Virus record (IMG/VR): IMGVR_UViG_3300031673_000073
Location: 1 to 50,265 of that record
Origin: a virus
Direction: 5' to 3' (one strand)
DNA: 50,265 nucleotides
Made by a program: the position numbers and the translations under genes. Positions 12,699-20,839 of the stretch are shown in pieces. How positions within the stretch are numbered: the stretch's first letter is position 1; each line of letters starts with the position of its first letter. The notes beneath the pieces were generated by a model. It saw only the letters and a list, made by a program, of their open reading frames with translations. It had not been told where the DNA came from and did no database searches.

Positions 12699-14036
12699 TT
12701 ATTTCTTACGACGTTTGCTTTTAACAACCAAACGCCCATCTGGGGTGTACTTAGGCTCGGCCGGCTCTTTTCGCTTGTTTTTGGGGCTACCTGACACTTT
12801 TTTCGCACCTTCTAACAGACCCTTGTCGCTGGTTTCTAACTTATCGCACTTGAGGACTGTCGATGGTGTCATTTCAACCAATAGCGCAGCCTCCGCCTTA
12901 AACTTTGCAGCGTTTTTATCATTGAGATTTTCTAGAGTTTTACGCCACATCATGTCATATGTGCTAGCAAGTAATTGAAGTTCGGGTACTAAGTCCTGTG
13001 AATATTTTTGAAACAGTTTTATAAACTTCGGAGTATCACTAAAATCTCTCCCTGATCCTTCTTTGTAATGCCATACCTTTTTACCCTCGGCGTCTTTGAC
13101 TTGAACCGGGCCACGGCGTTCTACGACGTGTCCTATGAACGCTTTAATATCAGCTTGACGGATCTGTAGGAGTTTTATTGTTTTTGAAATCTTGTTGTAT
13201 TCATCATGGGCGCTTTGAGGATTTTTTATGTTCTCATTATTGATCACAAACCTACGCTTATACTCCTTACAACTTCCGTGGCGCGGGCAATTATGGCAAT
13301 ACTGATTTACTCTCTCTGGGAACAAACCCGCACGGATCCCGGCAACTACGCTATCAATATAATCCTTGATATACATAACGTCGTCGACGTTTATATCGAC
13401 ACTCTTGAACTTTCCTGTTCTAAAATAATATTCAGATAATCGTATTCGTTTAATCGGCTTTCCTGTTCCCCGAAGCATTTCAAGTTCACCCCATCCATAT
13501 GTATTTAACTGTGGTGATTCCCTCAGTTCATCTTTGGTTTTGATCCATCTGGAGTTCTTGAGGTCGATTATCCAAATACCATCATCCCCCAGCGTTAGAG
13601 CAATATCTGGGATCATTTTCAAATATAGATCTTTGTCATATTGAATCAACGCATCACTTTCAACTGATATTATAGATTGAGCATGTTGGGATATATTCCA
13701 TGCGTATGTTTTTAAAGAAGATATCCCGGCTTGAATATCATGAGGCTTTACACGCGCGGGCCCGTGCTCCTCTATAACACGCTTACCATTAAGTGCGTTT
13801 AAATACGCAGTACGACAATCGATCTCTATCTCAAGATCTTGATCACGCATCAGCTTTATACCTATTTCCTCGGCGGCTATATGAAGAACCGTTCCTAATA
13901 ATGCGTCATATCCTTTTTCGTCCTTCAGATTTTTGTAATATAGCCACCAATATAATTTAGGACACGTAGTATAGATATCGCATTGTGAAGCACTAACCCA
14001 TTTTTTAGGCATTTCCAATATAGATTTATTTACCAT
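12699..14036 (-). CDS. RecB/Cas4-like PD-(D/E)XK exonuclease with Fe-S cysteines, 445 aa
   Basis: CDIYTTCPKLYWWLYYKNL at residues 18-37 and GTVLHIAAEEI near residue 50 match the PDDEXK_1 entry motif. PDIALTLGDDGIWIIDLKNS near residues 142-160 is the catalytic D-x(n)-D-x-K. SPQLNTYGWGELEML is the QhxxY motif. YCHNCPRHGSCKEYKRR near residue 250 provides the Cys cluster seen in Cas4/AddB nucleases, probably [4Fe-4S]. The C-terminal 180 residues are helical with a basic end. With the adjacent annealing protein it forms an exonuclease/annealase recombination pair. Confidence 0.82.
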   Translation of the reverse strand: MVNKSILEMPKKWVSASQCDIYTTCPKLYWWLYYKNLKDEKGYDALLGTVLHIAAEEIGIKLMRDQDLEIEIDCRTAYLNALNGKRVIEEHGPARVKPHDIQAGISSLKTYAWNISQHAQSIISVESDALIQYDKDLYLKMIPDIALTLGDDGIWIIDLKNSRWIKTKDELRESPQLNTYGWGELEMLRGTGKPIKRIRLSEYYFRTGKFKSVDINVDDVMYIKDYIDSVVAGIRAGLFPERVNQYCHNCPRHGSCKEYKRRFVINNENIKNPQSAHDEYNKISKTIKLLQIRQADIKAFIGHVVERRGPVQVKDAEGKKVWHYKEGSGRDFSDTPKFIKLFQKYSQDLVPELQLLASTYDMMWRKTLENLNDKNAAKFKAEAALLVEMTPSTVLKCDKLETSDKGLLEGAKKVSGSPKNKRKEPAEPKYTPDGRLVVKSKRRKK

Positions 14037-15015
14037 CTTGGCTCCCTGGTTTATAATCCTTAGATGTTTTCAACATCGCCGCTAGCTTATCTGCCGGGAT
14101 ATCGAGCCACGATTCGAACCCGTGATTTTCGGCAATGGATTTTCGTACAGCACCAAGAGCGTGTCCTTTATCTTTGAGGATCCGGACTATATCACTTACT
14201 ATTTCAAGCCTTTTAATTAAATTACCTAAATCATCATCCGGTATATTAGTTGCCGATTCTTTCTTAAAATTGAGTTTTAGCCAACTTTTCACAAACTCCT
14301 TCGACTCTCCGGCTTCGGTACATAGCGAATAAAACCTTCTAACCCCGTGGGTTTTTGCATTCGGGTCTTCTTTTTTCTGTTTGTTCTCGTTTCCTTGATC
14401 GTCCTTGTCTTCAATGTCCTGTGTGAACCATTGCGATGAACGAGTTGCCATAATTATTGCCCCGACATATGCCCGCTTCTGTCCCATTTTCAAAACTGTG
14501 TTCGAAGGTTTACCTATAAAGTTGGATTCCAAACTATTGGCCGCTCCCTCACATTGAGCGATGCTTTCAGCACCGGGGGGATCACTTAGCCTAAATATTT
14601 CACATCTGTATGTATATGCAAACAATCCTTTCGCAAAATCCTCGGTATGCCGCACGCATACCATCTTTGTTCTATACTGATAAAACTCACCAAGCTTTTC
14701 AGCACCCGGCTTGAATAATGACCGCTTATCGCTAACCTTACTCCCGTCCTTCCTATAGATAAATCCATAATCCTTATCCGGGCCTTCCACTAAATAGTCC
14801 TTTGTGAACTTTTTTAATATAGCAAGGTTTTGTTTGAATTCAACGAGACTCAAACCGCCCTTGACAGCATGTCTTCTTTCAATGGCGGGTAATTGCTTTT
14901 TCTTAACAACGATAGCTAGAGCGGTAGATTTCTTTTTGACCTTTTTATTCACATCCTTTTTTCGTATCACTTTATTTTTTCGCTTCATAAGTTTCTTCTT
15001 AGTAGCCTTGCTCAT
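14026..15015 (-). CDS. Putative single-strand annealing / recombination protein, 329 aa
   Basis: The first 45 residues are extremely Lys-rich. The core has SLFKPGAEKLGEFYQYRTKM, a central beta-rich part, and NTVLKMGQKRAYVGAIIMAT followed by SSQWFTQDIED. This layout (KPGAEKL, NTVLKM-KRA, FTQD-ED) recurs in phage proteins found beside RecB-like nucleases and is thought to be a Rad52/Erf-like annealase. The last 110 residues are a helical accessory part. The stop overlaps the nuclease start (ATG 14036), supporting a functional pair. The annealase role is inferred. Confidence 0.6.
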   Translation of the reverse strand: MSKATKKKLMKRKNKVIRKKDVNKKVKKKSTALAIVVKKKQLPAIERRHAVKGGLSLVEFKQNLAILKKFTKDYLVEGPDKDYGFIYRKDGSKVSDKRSLFKPGAEKLGEFYQYRTKMVCVRHTEDFAKGLFAYTYRCEIFRLSDPPGAESIAQCEGAANSLESNFIGKPSNTVLKMGQKRAYVGAIIMATRSSQWFTQDIEDKDDQGNENKQKKEDPNAKTHGVRRFYSLCTEAGESKEFVKSWLKLNFKKESATNIPDDDLGNLIKRLEIVSDIVRILKDKGHALGAVRKSIAENHGFESWLDIPADKLAAMLKTSKDYKPGSQDGK

Positions 15016-15282
15016 TTATTCCTCCCCGGTTAGTTCTAAATATTCTTTTTTTATCCTACTTTCAACTTCAGCTTTGAACTTCTGATCCGTACATTTAACA
15101 GTATCAACCCAGCGCTTGCTCGGCAGCTGACGCTGGGGCCACGCTATAAATCTCCCTCCGTTTTCCTGAACAACTATATGAAACCCCCAGACCATTATAA
15201 TATCATCAAATGTTACTAGGGCAGTGGCTTTGAGATTCGAGGATCCATCAAGTAAGTTAATAGCAATATTAGTTATGCGCAT
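15016..15282 (-). CDS. spoVG: SpoVG-like protein, 88 aa
   Basis: Starts at ATG 15282 (MRITNIAINLLDG) after GGAGGAATA. Upstream codons belong to the tRNA-like element, so the longer frame is rejected. The plan MRITNIAINL, then LKATALVTFDDIIMVWGFHI, FIAWPQR and a final helix (AEVESRIKKEYLEL) matches SpoVG, a small nucleic-acid-binding regulator. It is first in the early operon, 15 bp after the tRNA-like CCA end. A second SpoVG-like gene is at 40832-41131. Confidence 0.85.
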   Translation of the reverse strand: MRITNIAINLLDGSSNLKATALVTFDDIIMVWGFHIVVQENGGRFIAWPQRQLPSKRWVDTVKCTDQKFKAEVESRIKKEYLELTGEE

Positions 15283-15297
15283 TATTCCTCCTTGGGA

Positions 15298-15389
15298 TGG
15301 CGGGGAGGGCGAGGATTCGAACCTCGCATCCATGCAGTTTCCCATTAGGTAATCTCGCTAGAACTCTAACCATTGAGTGTTACCTCCCC
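15298..15389 (-). tRNA. tRNA-like gene with encoded CCA, anticodon arm unresolved (92 nt)
   Basis: Minus strand: acceptor GGGGAGG (15389-15383) pairs with CCTCCCC (15308-15302), followed by G and CCA (15301-15298). The T arm is GCGAGG-TTCGAAT-CCTCGC (6-bp stem, perfect T loop). The D-arm region has TCAATGGTTAGAGT with GG and a 4-bp ACTC/GAGT stem. Between D and T arms are 35 nt. I tested every 5-bp stem with a 7-nt loop there and none pairs. Total length fits a class II tRNA or a tRNA mimic. Amino-acid identity cannot be given. Confidence 0.55.
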
Positions 15390-15390
15390 G

Positions 15391-15463
15391 TGAAATAAAA
15401 GACGGCGCACGGTGCAGACAAGGGTTAGTTGACGCGGAGGACTCCGCAAGCACCGTGGCCGTC
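15391..15463 (-). terminator. Long terminator-like hairpin / possible small RNA
   Basis: On the minus strand GACGGCCACGGTGC (15463-15450) pairs with GCACCGTGCGCCGTC (15415-15401): 14 bp with one bulged base. The loop holds a second hairpin, GCGGA-GTCC-TCCGC. TTTTATTT follows directly, as in intrinsic terminators. It lies only about 35 nt after the predicted start of the promoter at 15505-15563. It could end late transcripts, attenuate the early operon, or make a stable RNA of about 100 nt. Confidence 0.7.
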
Positions 15464-15504
15464 AATAATAAGTTTTTATAATTGATTACCCTCGTCATGC
15501 CGAC

Positions 15505-15563
15505 AATATACAACGTCAAGAATACAATGTCAAGTCTTTTTTTACTTTTTTTTACTTTTTTAT
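15505..15563 (-). promoter_or_regulatory. Sigma70-type promoter with A-tract UP element (early operon)
   Basis: On the minus strand TTGACA (15533-15528), 17-bp spacer, TATATT (15510-15505); predicted transcript start near 15498. The -35 is preceded by the same phased A-tract sequence as at 7881-7914, identical over 34 bp. It overlaps the 3' end of the amidohydrolase gene. It should transcribe the terminator-like hairpin, the tRNA-like element and the SpoVG / recombination operon. Confidence 0.88.
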
Positions 15564-16622
15564 TCCAAAGAATCTCCTGGGATTTAGGCAGGCTATCATG
15601 GCGAACATCTCTTCCCCGATAAACGAGATAAGCTTTAAGCAAAACTCCCGTTCGGATATTTTCTGAGTTGCCATGTAGAAATCTGTTCCGAATAGAACAT
15701 TATTTCTTATCGTTTTGTCTTTAAGCATATTCAAGAGCACGGGATGGAATCTATCGTTAGCCATAGTAAAAGAAGTATCCGTATAGATATTATTAGGATA
15801 CAATCTGATGAGTTTTTTTATATCATTGAACCAAGTATCTTTATTTGGTCCAAATGATGTATTTAAATATTTATCGACCTCACTCCCGCCCCCCATATGA
15901 GCTAGGCATATTTTGAGTTTCGGGAAACGATTTACAACTCCGATATATTGAGATGGTTCCCCAAAATAATTCCATAGGTTTTTATATCTTTTTCTCGATT
16001 GGTCTACCTGATTAAGAAGTTTTTTAATATTACCTCTCGCGTGTACCGCTCCATCAATACCGCAATGGGATATAATGGGAAGATTGTTTTCCTCAGCGAA
16101 CTTATAAATAGGATCCAACCTTCTATCCCCGGGATAATATCCTAACGCGGGATATAATTTAATACCGGCGAACCCGGCGCCGGCCGCCCACTTAACTATA
16201 TTTAATATATTATCCCTTCTCGGATCTACGCAAACCATCGGCATAATCTTATTACCATATATCTCTTTAAGGTGCGCTAGTTCCGCAAGCTGTCCTTCAA
16301 GATATTTCTGCTTAACTTTACCAGCGCCCATATACGCCATGTCCATAGAGCATGTACCAAAATTAAAATTATCGGGATAGTATCCAATCATCTCATCGAA
16401 TATTGCTTTCTGGTTCGGGTAATTTCCTGTATTAAGAAATGTCATAAACCTATCAAATATATCATTATTGCTCCACCAAGTAACTTTATGAAGTACTCGG
16501 GCGAGACCTCTCGAAAACTTGGGCTTACTAAGCCATTTAGTTATAAACGGAATAAATCCATCTGGAACGGATTCACTAGTTTCGATATGAGTGTGACAAT
16601 TAATATATTCATCTTTGTTCAT
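15552..16622 (-). CDS. TIM-barrel amidohydrolase (amidohydrolase 2-like), 356 aa
   Basis: NCHTHIE at residues 8-14 is the HxH metal pair. AGIKLYPALGYYP near residue 154 has the bridging or general Lys. ISHCGIDG near residue 184 and LAHMGGGSE near residue 243 give two His. VLFGTDFYMA near residue 315 gives the catalytic Asp. All metal ligands of the superfamily are in order, so the enzyme looks active; substrates include carboxylates and amides. Phage copies are unusual. It sits after the lysis genes at the end of the late region; its 3' end runs into the early promoter. Confidence 0.85.
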   Translation of the reverse strand: MNKDEYINCHTHIETSESVPDGFIPFITKWLSKPKFSRGLARVLHKVTWWSNNDIFDRFMTFLNTGNYPNQKAIFDEMIGYYPDNFNFGTCSMDMAYMGAGKVKQKYLEGQLAELAHLKEIYGNKIMPMVCVDPRRDNILNIVKWAAGAGFAGIKLYPALGYYPGDRRLDPIYKFAEENNLPIISHCGIDGAVHARGNIKKLLNQVDQSRKRYKNLWNYFGEPSQYIGVVNRFPKLKICLAHMGGGSEVDKYLNTSFGPNKDTWFNDIKKLIRLYPNNIYTDTSFTMANDRFHPVLLNMLKDKTIRNNVLFGTDFYMATQKISEREFCLKLISFIGEEMFAMIACLNPRRFFGIKK

Positions 16623-16631
16623 TTTGGCTCC

Positions 16632-16877
16632 CTATTTTTTTAGCGATTTTATAACATCCATTATTTTACTTGGCCCCTTAGCGTGTTCTTTCATATTACC
16701 ACCAACAAAGATACCAAATAAAGTTACTATTACCCATCCGATCGTCGTAGTAACTTCAACCGTTAAAGATAATATCAATACCACAATAAGAGTAGCCAAG
16801 AAGGCCTTCAGTTTTCTACTACCTTTTACTGATCTCTTTGTGATCACTTTATTTATATTAATATCTTTTTCTACCAT
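16632..16877 (-). CDS. Two-helix membrane protein, holin candidate, 81 aa
   Basis: A basic N-terminus (residues 1-22) is followed by two hydrophobic helices (AFLATLIVVLILSLTVEV, then IGWVIVTLFGIFVGGNM) and a basic tail (KIMDVIKSLKK). Size, topology and its place near an endolysin gene fit a class II-like holin. No sequence family recognised. Overlaps the stop of the upstream gene. Confidence 0.6.
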   Translation of the reverse strand: MVEKDININKVITKRSVKGSRKLKAFLATLIVVLILSLTVEVTTTIGWVIVTLFGIFVGGNMKEHAKGPSKIMDVIKSLKK

Positions 16878-17488
16878 GTTTTCCCAAACCTTTCCTCTGT
16901 TTTTTTATCTACCATTCTCTCGAGATCACCAACCGAATATGTATCATATATCCCGGCAATGCCCCCATGATTCCCAGACCAATAATATTCACGCCAGTTA
17001 TTTTTTCCGCTCTTTATCGGACTCCACTTATAACAAAGGAACGCTATAAACGGATACTTCATACTATACCATTTCTCCTGCGTCCCCTTATCCATAGCGA
17101 AACGTTTCTGGTTAAGGGCTATAAGATATGCGGCCCAATAAGCTTGACTAAAATATGGGTGACGTTTTTCTATCGCCGCATTCCTTCCCTGTATACCCAT
17201 CTCCATATTCCGACGTCCCATCTCGAGCAAACGAATTACGAGCCAGAGTTTATAATCAACGATATACTCATCACATGCCATGCGGCCAGCTTCTCTAAAT
17301 GTTGTAGGAATTATCGATGGAGTAGATATAGGCCCCGGGGGATCTAGAACAACATTTATTATCTTTGGCTCGGCAATAACTTTAGTTCCGAACCAGATAC
17401 CGGCCATAACGGCTAAAGCCGCTACGGCCGGTAAAGCATATGTTGTTCTCAATAATATTACAACTTTTGCGATTGTAGCTATTTTCAT
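16871..17488 (-). CDS. Membrane-anchored hypothetical protein, 205 aa
   Basis: An N-terminal hydrophobic segment (ALPAVAALAVMAGIWFG, residues 18-36) is followed by a Pro-rich linker and an aromatic helical domain rich in Trp and Tyr (e.g. WAAYLIALNQKRF, NNWREYYWSGNHGG). It may be exported or anchored with a domain outside the membrane. It sits between the TPR lipoprotein and holin candidate, so a lysis or envelope role is possible. Not recognised. Confidence 0.65.
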   Translation of the reverse strand: MKIATIAKVVILLRTTYALPAVAALAVMAGIWFGTKVIAEPKIINVVLDPPGPISTPSIIPTTFREAGRMACDEYIVDYKLWLVIRLLEMGRRNMEMGIQGRNAAIEKRHPYFSQAYWAAYLIALNQKRFAMDKGTQEKWYSMKYPFIAFLCYKWSPIKSGKNNWREYYWSGNHGGIAGIYDTYSVGDLERMVDKKTEERFGKTW

Positions 17489-17934
17489 TTATTATCAAGT
17501 TTTCTCGCTACACTAAGATTTAATCTCGCCTTTTCTATTCGCGCCTTAGCGTCACCATCGGAAGCATTACTGTTAATCTCGATACTCTTCTCGAACATAC
17601 TAATAGCCAGACCGAATTCTCCAAGAGATATAAATACAACTCCGAGATTATTATAAGACCAATATTGGAGCGGATCGTTCTCTATCGCGCTCTCATAAAG
17701 TTTTCTGGCTAAATTAATATTACCAGATTTATACTCCTGATAACCCTGCGCGTTTAGAGCGTTCGCTTTTCCTACGCTTGTAGTGGCGAGCTTAACAGCC
17801 GATGAATAATTTTTTGATGCAAAGGCTATCTCGAACTCCTTGCTCTCCTTCTGGTATTCTCCGGCTATACCATAAGGCCCTTGGCATCCCGACACTACCG
17901 CTACAACAAGCATCGCCATAAATAACTTTCGCAT
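17485..17934 (-). CDS. TPR lipoprotein, 149 aa
   Basis: MRKLFMAMLVVAVVSGC is a lipoprotein signal peptide with lipobox VSGC (Cys17). Residues 35-140 contain two or three TPR units, such as AQGYQEYKSGNINLARKLYE and YNNLGVVFISLGEFGLAISM. It should be anchored in the envelope and bind a protein partner. Lipid anchoring fits an outer or inner membrane of a diderm host. Overlaps the start of the next gene (ATG at 17488). Role in lysis or superinfection exclusion is guesswork. Confidence 0.8.
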   Translation of the reverse strand: MRKLFMAMLVVAVVSGCQGPYGIAGEYQKESKEFEIAFASKNYSSAVKLATTSVGKANALNAQGYQEYKSGNINLARKLYESAIENDPLQYWSYNNLGVVFISLGEFGLAISMFEKSIEINSNASDGDAKARIEKARLNLSVARKLDNK

Positions 17935-17957
17935 CTTTCCTCCTTGTTAAAATTATC

Positions 17958-18536
17958 CTACGCTCCCGACTTTAACTTTATAAAAAGATTTGATATATTC
18001 TTGCGAAGATTGATTAAATTTTCAGGATACTCCGGATCAGTTGCCCATTTATATTTCCCTGATACTAATTTTTTGTAGAACTCATCGGGGTTTCCGCGTT
18101 CTACCCAGGCTAACGGGTATACTCTTTTTATTAATCCAATCCAATATTTTAAAGCTTCCGATTCTAAATACCAATCACAGAACTCGTCTAATAGATGAGC
18201 ACCTATTATCTTGGATCCTTTTTTCGTTTTACTTCTTTTAATCTCGAAAACTTTATCCGAATTTTTATTATAAAAAGTGATAAAGCTATCTAAATTTTCT
18301 TCAAGGAACCATTCCCAAGTGGGAACTTCTACCTTCTTGCCATCCCATTCAATTTTATTTGGAGTTTTTATTCCCCAAAAGTTATTCCAACCAATAATAC
18401 GTTTAAATCCTCCTGTCTCATGATAAGCCTGAACCATTACAGAATCAGGATGTACTCCAAGTGGAACTGCTATTAACTCAACCTGAGTTAATAATTGTTC
18501 ACCCTTCGTATTAAGCTTCCTATCGGTAACTGGCAT
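17958..18536 (-). CDS. Endolysin, glucosaminidase/muramidase-like, 192 aa
   Basis: Starts at ATG 18536 (MPVTDRKLNTKGEQLL), with GGAGG about ten bases upstream. VMVQAYHETGGFKR has the catalytic Glu in the arrangement of FlgJ / glucosaminidase lysozyme-fold enzymes, followed by NNFWGIKTP. The C-terminal half has aromatic residues and a long helix region. There is no signal peptide, so release would need the holin. Substrate bond in peptidoglycan not certain. Confidence 0.78.
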   Translation of the reverse strand: MPVTDRKLNTKGEQLLTQVELIAVPLGVHPDSVMVQAYHETGGFKRIIGWNNFWGIKTPNKIEWDGKKVEVPTWEWFLEENLDSFITFYNKNSDKVFEIKRSKTKKGSKIIGAHLLDEFCDWYLESEALKYWIGLIKRVYPLAWVERGNPDEFYKKLVSGKYKWATDPEYPENLINLRKNISNLFIKLKSGA

Positions 18537-18537
18537 A

Positions 18538-18915
18538 TTATTTTCGCCTCCCATTAAAATGCTTGCGCATTATCTTCGTCTGTTCCTTTGTTTCATCTAA
18601 CTGCTGTTGCTGAATACTACCATTCTTTATTGATTGTTCTGTAAGCTTACCAAGTGCATCCTCTAATCGTCCGTGATCACCTCGTAATACGGTTGCTTCC
18701 GTTCGTATCGCTTCGGTATTTGATCTAGCAACTTTAGCATCATCAATTAATGTAGATGGTATAAATTGTGTGGTAGATGGTTGCATTATACCTATACCTT
18801 CCGGGAGAACGGTTCCGTTACGTTTGGCCTTTAACCAATCGTATACAATCTTAAAGTTTAATCCTACTAACGATAACGCTATTGCGCTCTCTAGTACCGT
18901 TCTTATACCTTCCAT
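18538..18915 (-). CDS. Membrane-anchored coiled-coil protein, 125 aa
   Basis: A hydrophobic helix at residues 8-25 (LESAIALSLVGLNFKIVYDW), a Pro/Thr linker, then a long coiled coil (residues 60-125) ending KHFNGRRK. Such an anchor plus coiled coil resembles small lysis-cassette proteins (i-spanin-like or holin-associated). It directly precedes the endolysin, overlapping the latter's upstream codons. Not firmly assigned. Confidence 0.65.
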   Translation of the reverse strand: MEGIRTVLESAIALSLVGLNFKIVYDWLKAKRNGTVLPEGIGIMQPSTTQFIPSTLIDDAKVARSNTEAIRTEATVLRGDHGRLEDALGKLTEQSIKNGSIQQQQLDETKEQTKIMRKHFNGRRK

Positions 18916-18941
18916 GAATATTTTCTCCGTATTTAATATTA

Positions 18942-19208
18942 TTATATTTCAATTACATTTACTCCGCTATCTTTTAATATTTTAATGTGTTTTTTTATAC
19001 GTTCATCCACCTCTTTATCACTTTCGATTCTAAATGATGCATCACATACATTTCTGGTATTAATAAAACGTCCATTGCCGGCATCAAATAATATATTCCC
19101 AGTCATAGATTTATTATATTCATTTATTGCTGCCCCGATTGTTTTATATATACTAGCATCATATATTTTAACTTCTCGACTATTATATGTAATTATTATC
19201 GTTATCAT
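18942..19208 (-). CDS. Hypothetical protein, 88 aa
   Basis: Alpha/beta product with beta-strand start (MITIIITYNSREVKIYD) and a helical end (VDERIKKHIKILKDSG). No family recognised. Lies between tail-fibre and lysis genes. Confidence 0.65.
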   Translation of the reverse strand: MITIIITYNSREVKIYDASIYKTIGAAINEYNKSMTGNILFDAGNGRFINTRNVCDASFRIESDKEVDERIKKHIKILKDSGVNVIEI

Positions 19209-19219
19209 AATTTCTCCTT

Positions 19220-19582
19220 TTATGTTATTTTTATTCCTGATACGTGAATAAAGAAACTAATACTATCTGCCCCGGCTCCGGCGGATCTCATATTAATAGT
19301 AAACCCATCACCTAAATGATATATTTTATTAGTAAGTTCTGGAACATATACAATTTGGCTATCGAGATTAGCGAACGTAACTGGATTAGCTACTGCTTTA
19401 ACTGCATTACCTAATCCGATTTCTAATTGCATCCAAGCGGGAGCACCCACTACTGTTATTGGATAAAAAAATATATGTTTGAATATAAAACCATGTGTAT
19501 CATTATACAATTGATAAAACCAACTATTACCAGTATTAAGTGCCGTAGCCGTTTCTATTAATCTTACCGCTTCGTATTTCAT
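19220..19582 (-). CDS. Hypothetical virion-associated protein, 120 aa
   Basis: Beta-rich, no Cys, with aromatic and Gly segments (FFYPITVVGAPAWMQLEIGL, then MRSAGAGADSISFFIHVSG). Composition resembles small receptor-binding or baseplate accessory proteins. It directly follows the tail protein at 19598-20830. Not recognised by family. Confidence 0.6.
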   Translation of the reverse strand: MKYEAVRLIETATALNTGNSWFYQLYNDTHGFIFKHIFFYPITVVGAPAWMQLEIGLGNAVKAVANPVTFANLDSQIVYVPELTNKIYHLGDGFTINMRSAGAGADSISFFIHVSGIKIT

Positions 19583-19597
19583 TATTCCTCCTTTTAA

Positions 19598-20830
19598 TTA
19601 AAGATTAATCCACGCAAACAAATCCGGAACCGCATTTACACCTTCTGCTGTACCATCATCATCTATGGTTATTAATGTTGGATATTGAAACCCTCTCACT
19701 TCCAATCCTCTTACTAATTGTATTCCGTCTATAAATGCTACAATTGATGATGTTTTTACGGTACGAGTATCTGGAAATATCCTTAGTTCTAAAGCCGTTA
19801 CATCATTATCAACATAAGCTTGTAGGACTAGACGTATCCAATCCTTTTCGTTTGCAATGGCTTCCACGAAAGTTGATACCGCCGGAGCCGCTCCGGTCTG
19901 TATTAATTCCATAGCTGCTGTTATATTACCTGCGGCTGATAAGCGTATAAATGCAGTTATTGTTATCTGTTTATTATGATATGTAGTCGGATTATCTATA
20001 ACCTGGCTCACATAATGGAGATTACTACTCCCGTCATTTGTTATCTCCAAAGACGCATTTCCATATTTTACAGGTGTAGTTACGGTAGTTATTGTCGCAT
20101 TAGTACCAGACCAATCAGAAGTATCGTTTAAAAAAGCTGGATTCTTAATAGTATTAATTTGTGTCGCTTCTGGTCTTTCGCCTCTCTCTAAATATAAAAA
20201 TCTATCGTTTTTTAAAATTATAAAGCTATCTGTTCCATTACTGAAATCTCTGATTGGATTAGGAACATTCGGGTTCCCGCCACTTGGTTCTAGCCAAAGC
20301 TTAGCTATTTCCAAAGTGTTTGATGGTATTTCTTCAGGTATAGGATTTACCGCCGGGAGACCAGTAGTTACGGCTACACTTCCATCGGCAGATATGTGAA
20401 CTACATCTATACGTGGATTAGTAATTCCCAGCGCAAAATCGGATGGATCTACTACCTGGGCCCCCGTCTCTCTGAATAGTGATCCATTAACAAATCCCTG
20501 TCCAGTTCCAACTTCTACTTTATCATCAGGAGTACCGCTCGCAATAGTTTTACATTCATTTGAAACTCCTGCGAATATTCCATAATAAACATCCTTCTGG
20601 CTATCTACTATTCTGGTTTTAAGATCTGTAGCCTCTTCCCGGGCAGCTATAACTTCCGCGCTAGAAGAAGCTGGGGGGGATCCACCTGATTCAAGCGCCT
20701 CTATAGAAGCGGCATGATCGGCCGTAGCTTGAGTAACTTTTTCAAAATTATCCCTAAGTGGATAACTATCTATATCATCCTGAAATATTATCTCATTAAG
20801 TTGATTAGAACCCTCTAATCTCGTCGCCAT
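19598..20830 (-). CDS. Tail-tip / fibre protein with carbohydrate-binding-like domain, 410 aa
   Basis: An N-terminal helical part (residues 1-75) precedes a structural domain with repeated beta-strands. Residues about 235-375 read NPAFLNDTSDWSGTNATITT, GNASLEITNDGSSN, then AFIDGIQLVRG. This is the jelly-roll layout of CBM4/9-like domains common in phage tail proteins. Probably binds host surface glycans. It lies just downstream of the baseplate-hub-like gene, as expected for a receptor-binding or adaptor protein. Confidence 0.7.
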   Translation of the reverse strand: MATRLEGSNQLNEIIFQDDIDSYPLRDNFEKVTQATADHAASIEALESGGSPPASSSAEVIAAREEATDLKTRIVDSQKDVYYGIFAGVSNECKTIASGTPDDKVEVGTGQGFVNGSLFRETGAQVVDPSDFALGITNPRIDVVHISADGSVAVTTGLPAVNPIPEEIPSNTLEIAKLWLEPSGGNPNVPNPIRDFSNGTDSFIILKNDRFLYLERGERPEATQINTIKNPAFLNDTSDWSGTNATITTVTTPVKYGNASLEITNDGSSNLHYVSQVIDNPTTYHNKQITITAFIRLSAAGNITAAMELIQTGAAPAVSTFVEAIANEKDWIRLVLQAYVDNDVTALELRIFPDTRTVKTSSIVAFIDGIQLVRGLEVRGFQYPTLITIDDDGTAEGVNAVPDLFAWINL

Positions 20831-20839
20831 ATTCCCTCC

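Noticed and set aside
15282-15345. Longer SpoVG ORF starting at 15345
   Set aside because: Those codons fall in the tRNA-like element; GGAGG before ATG 15282 decides the start.
15298-15389. attP core of an integrating phage at the tRNA-like sequence
   Set aside because: No integrase or excisionase gene recognised anywhere, and both acceptor strands plus a D-arm are present, not only a 3' tRNA fragment.
17401-17432. GC-rich hairpin (CGGCCATAACGGC... / ...GCCGG)
   Set aside because: It lies within the hydrophobic Ala-rich coding part of 16871-17488 and has no T-tract; likely due to Ala/Gly codon use.
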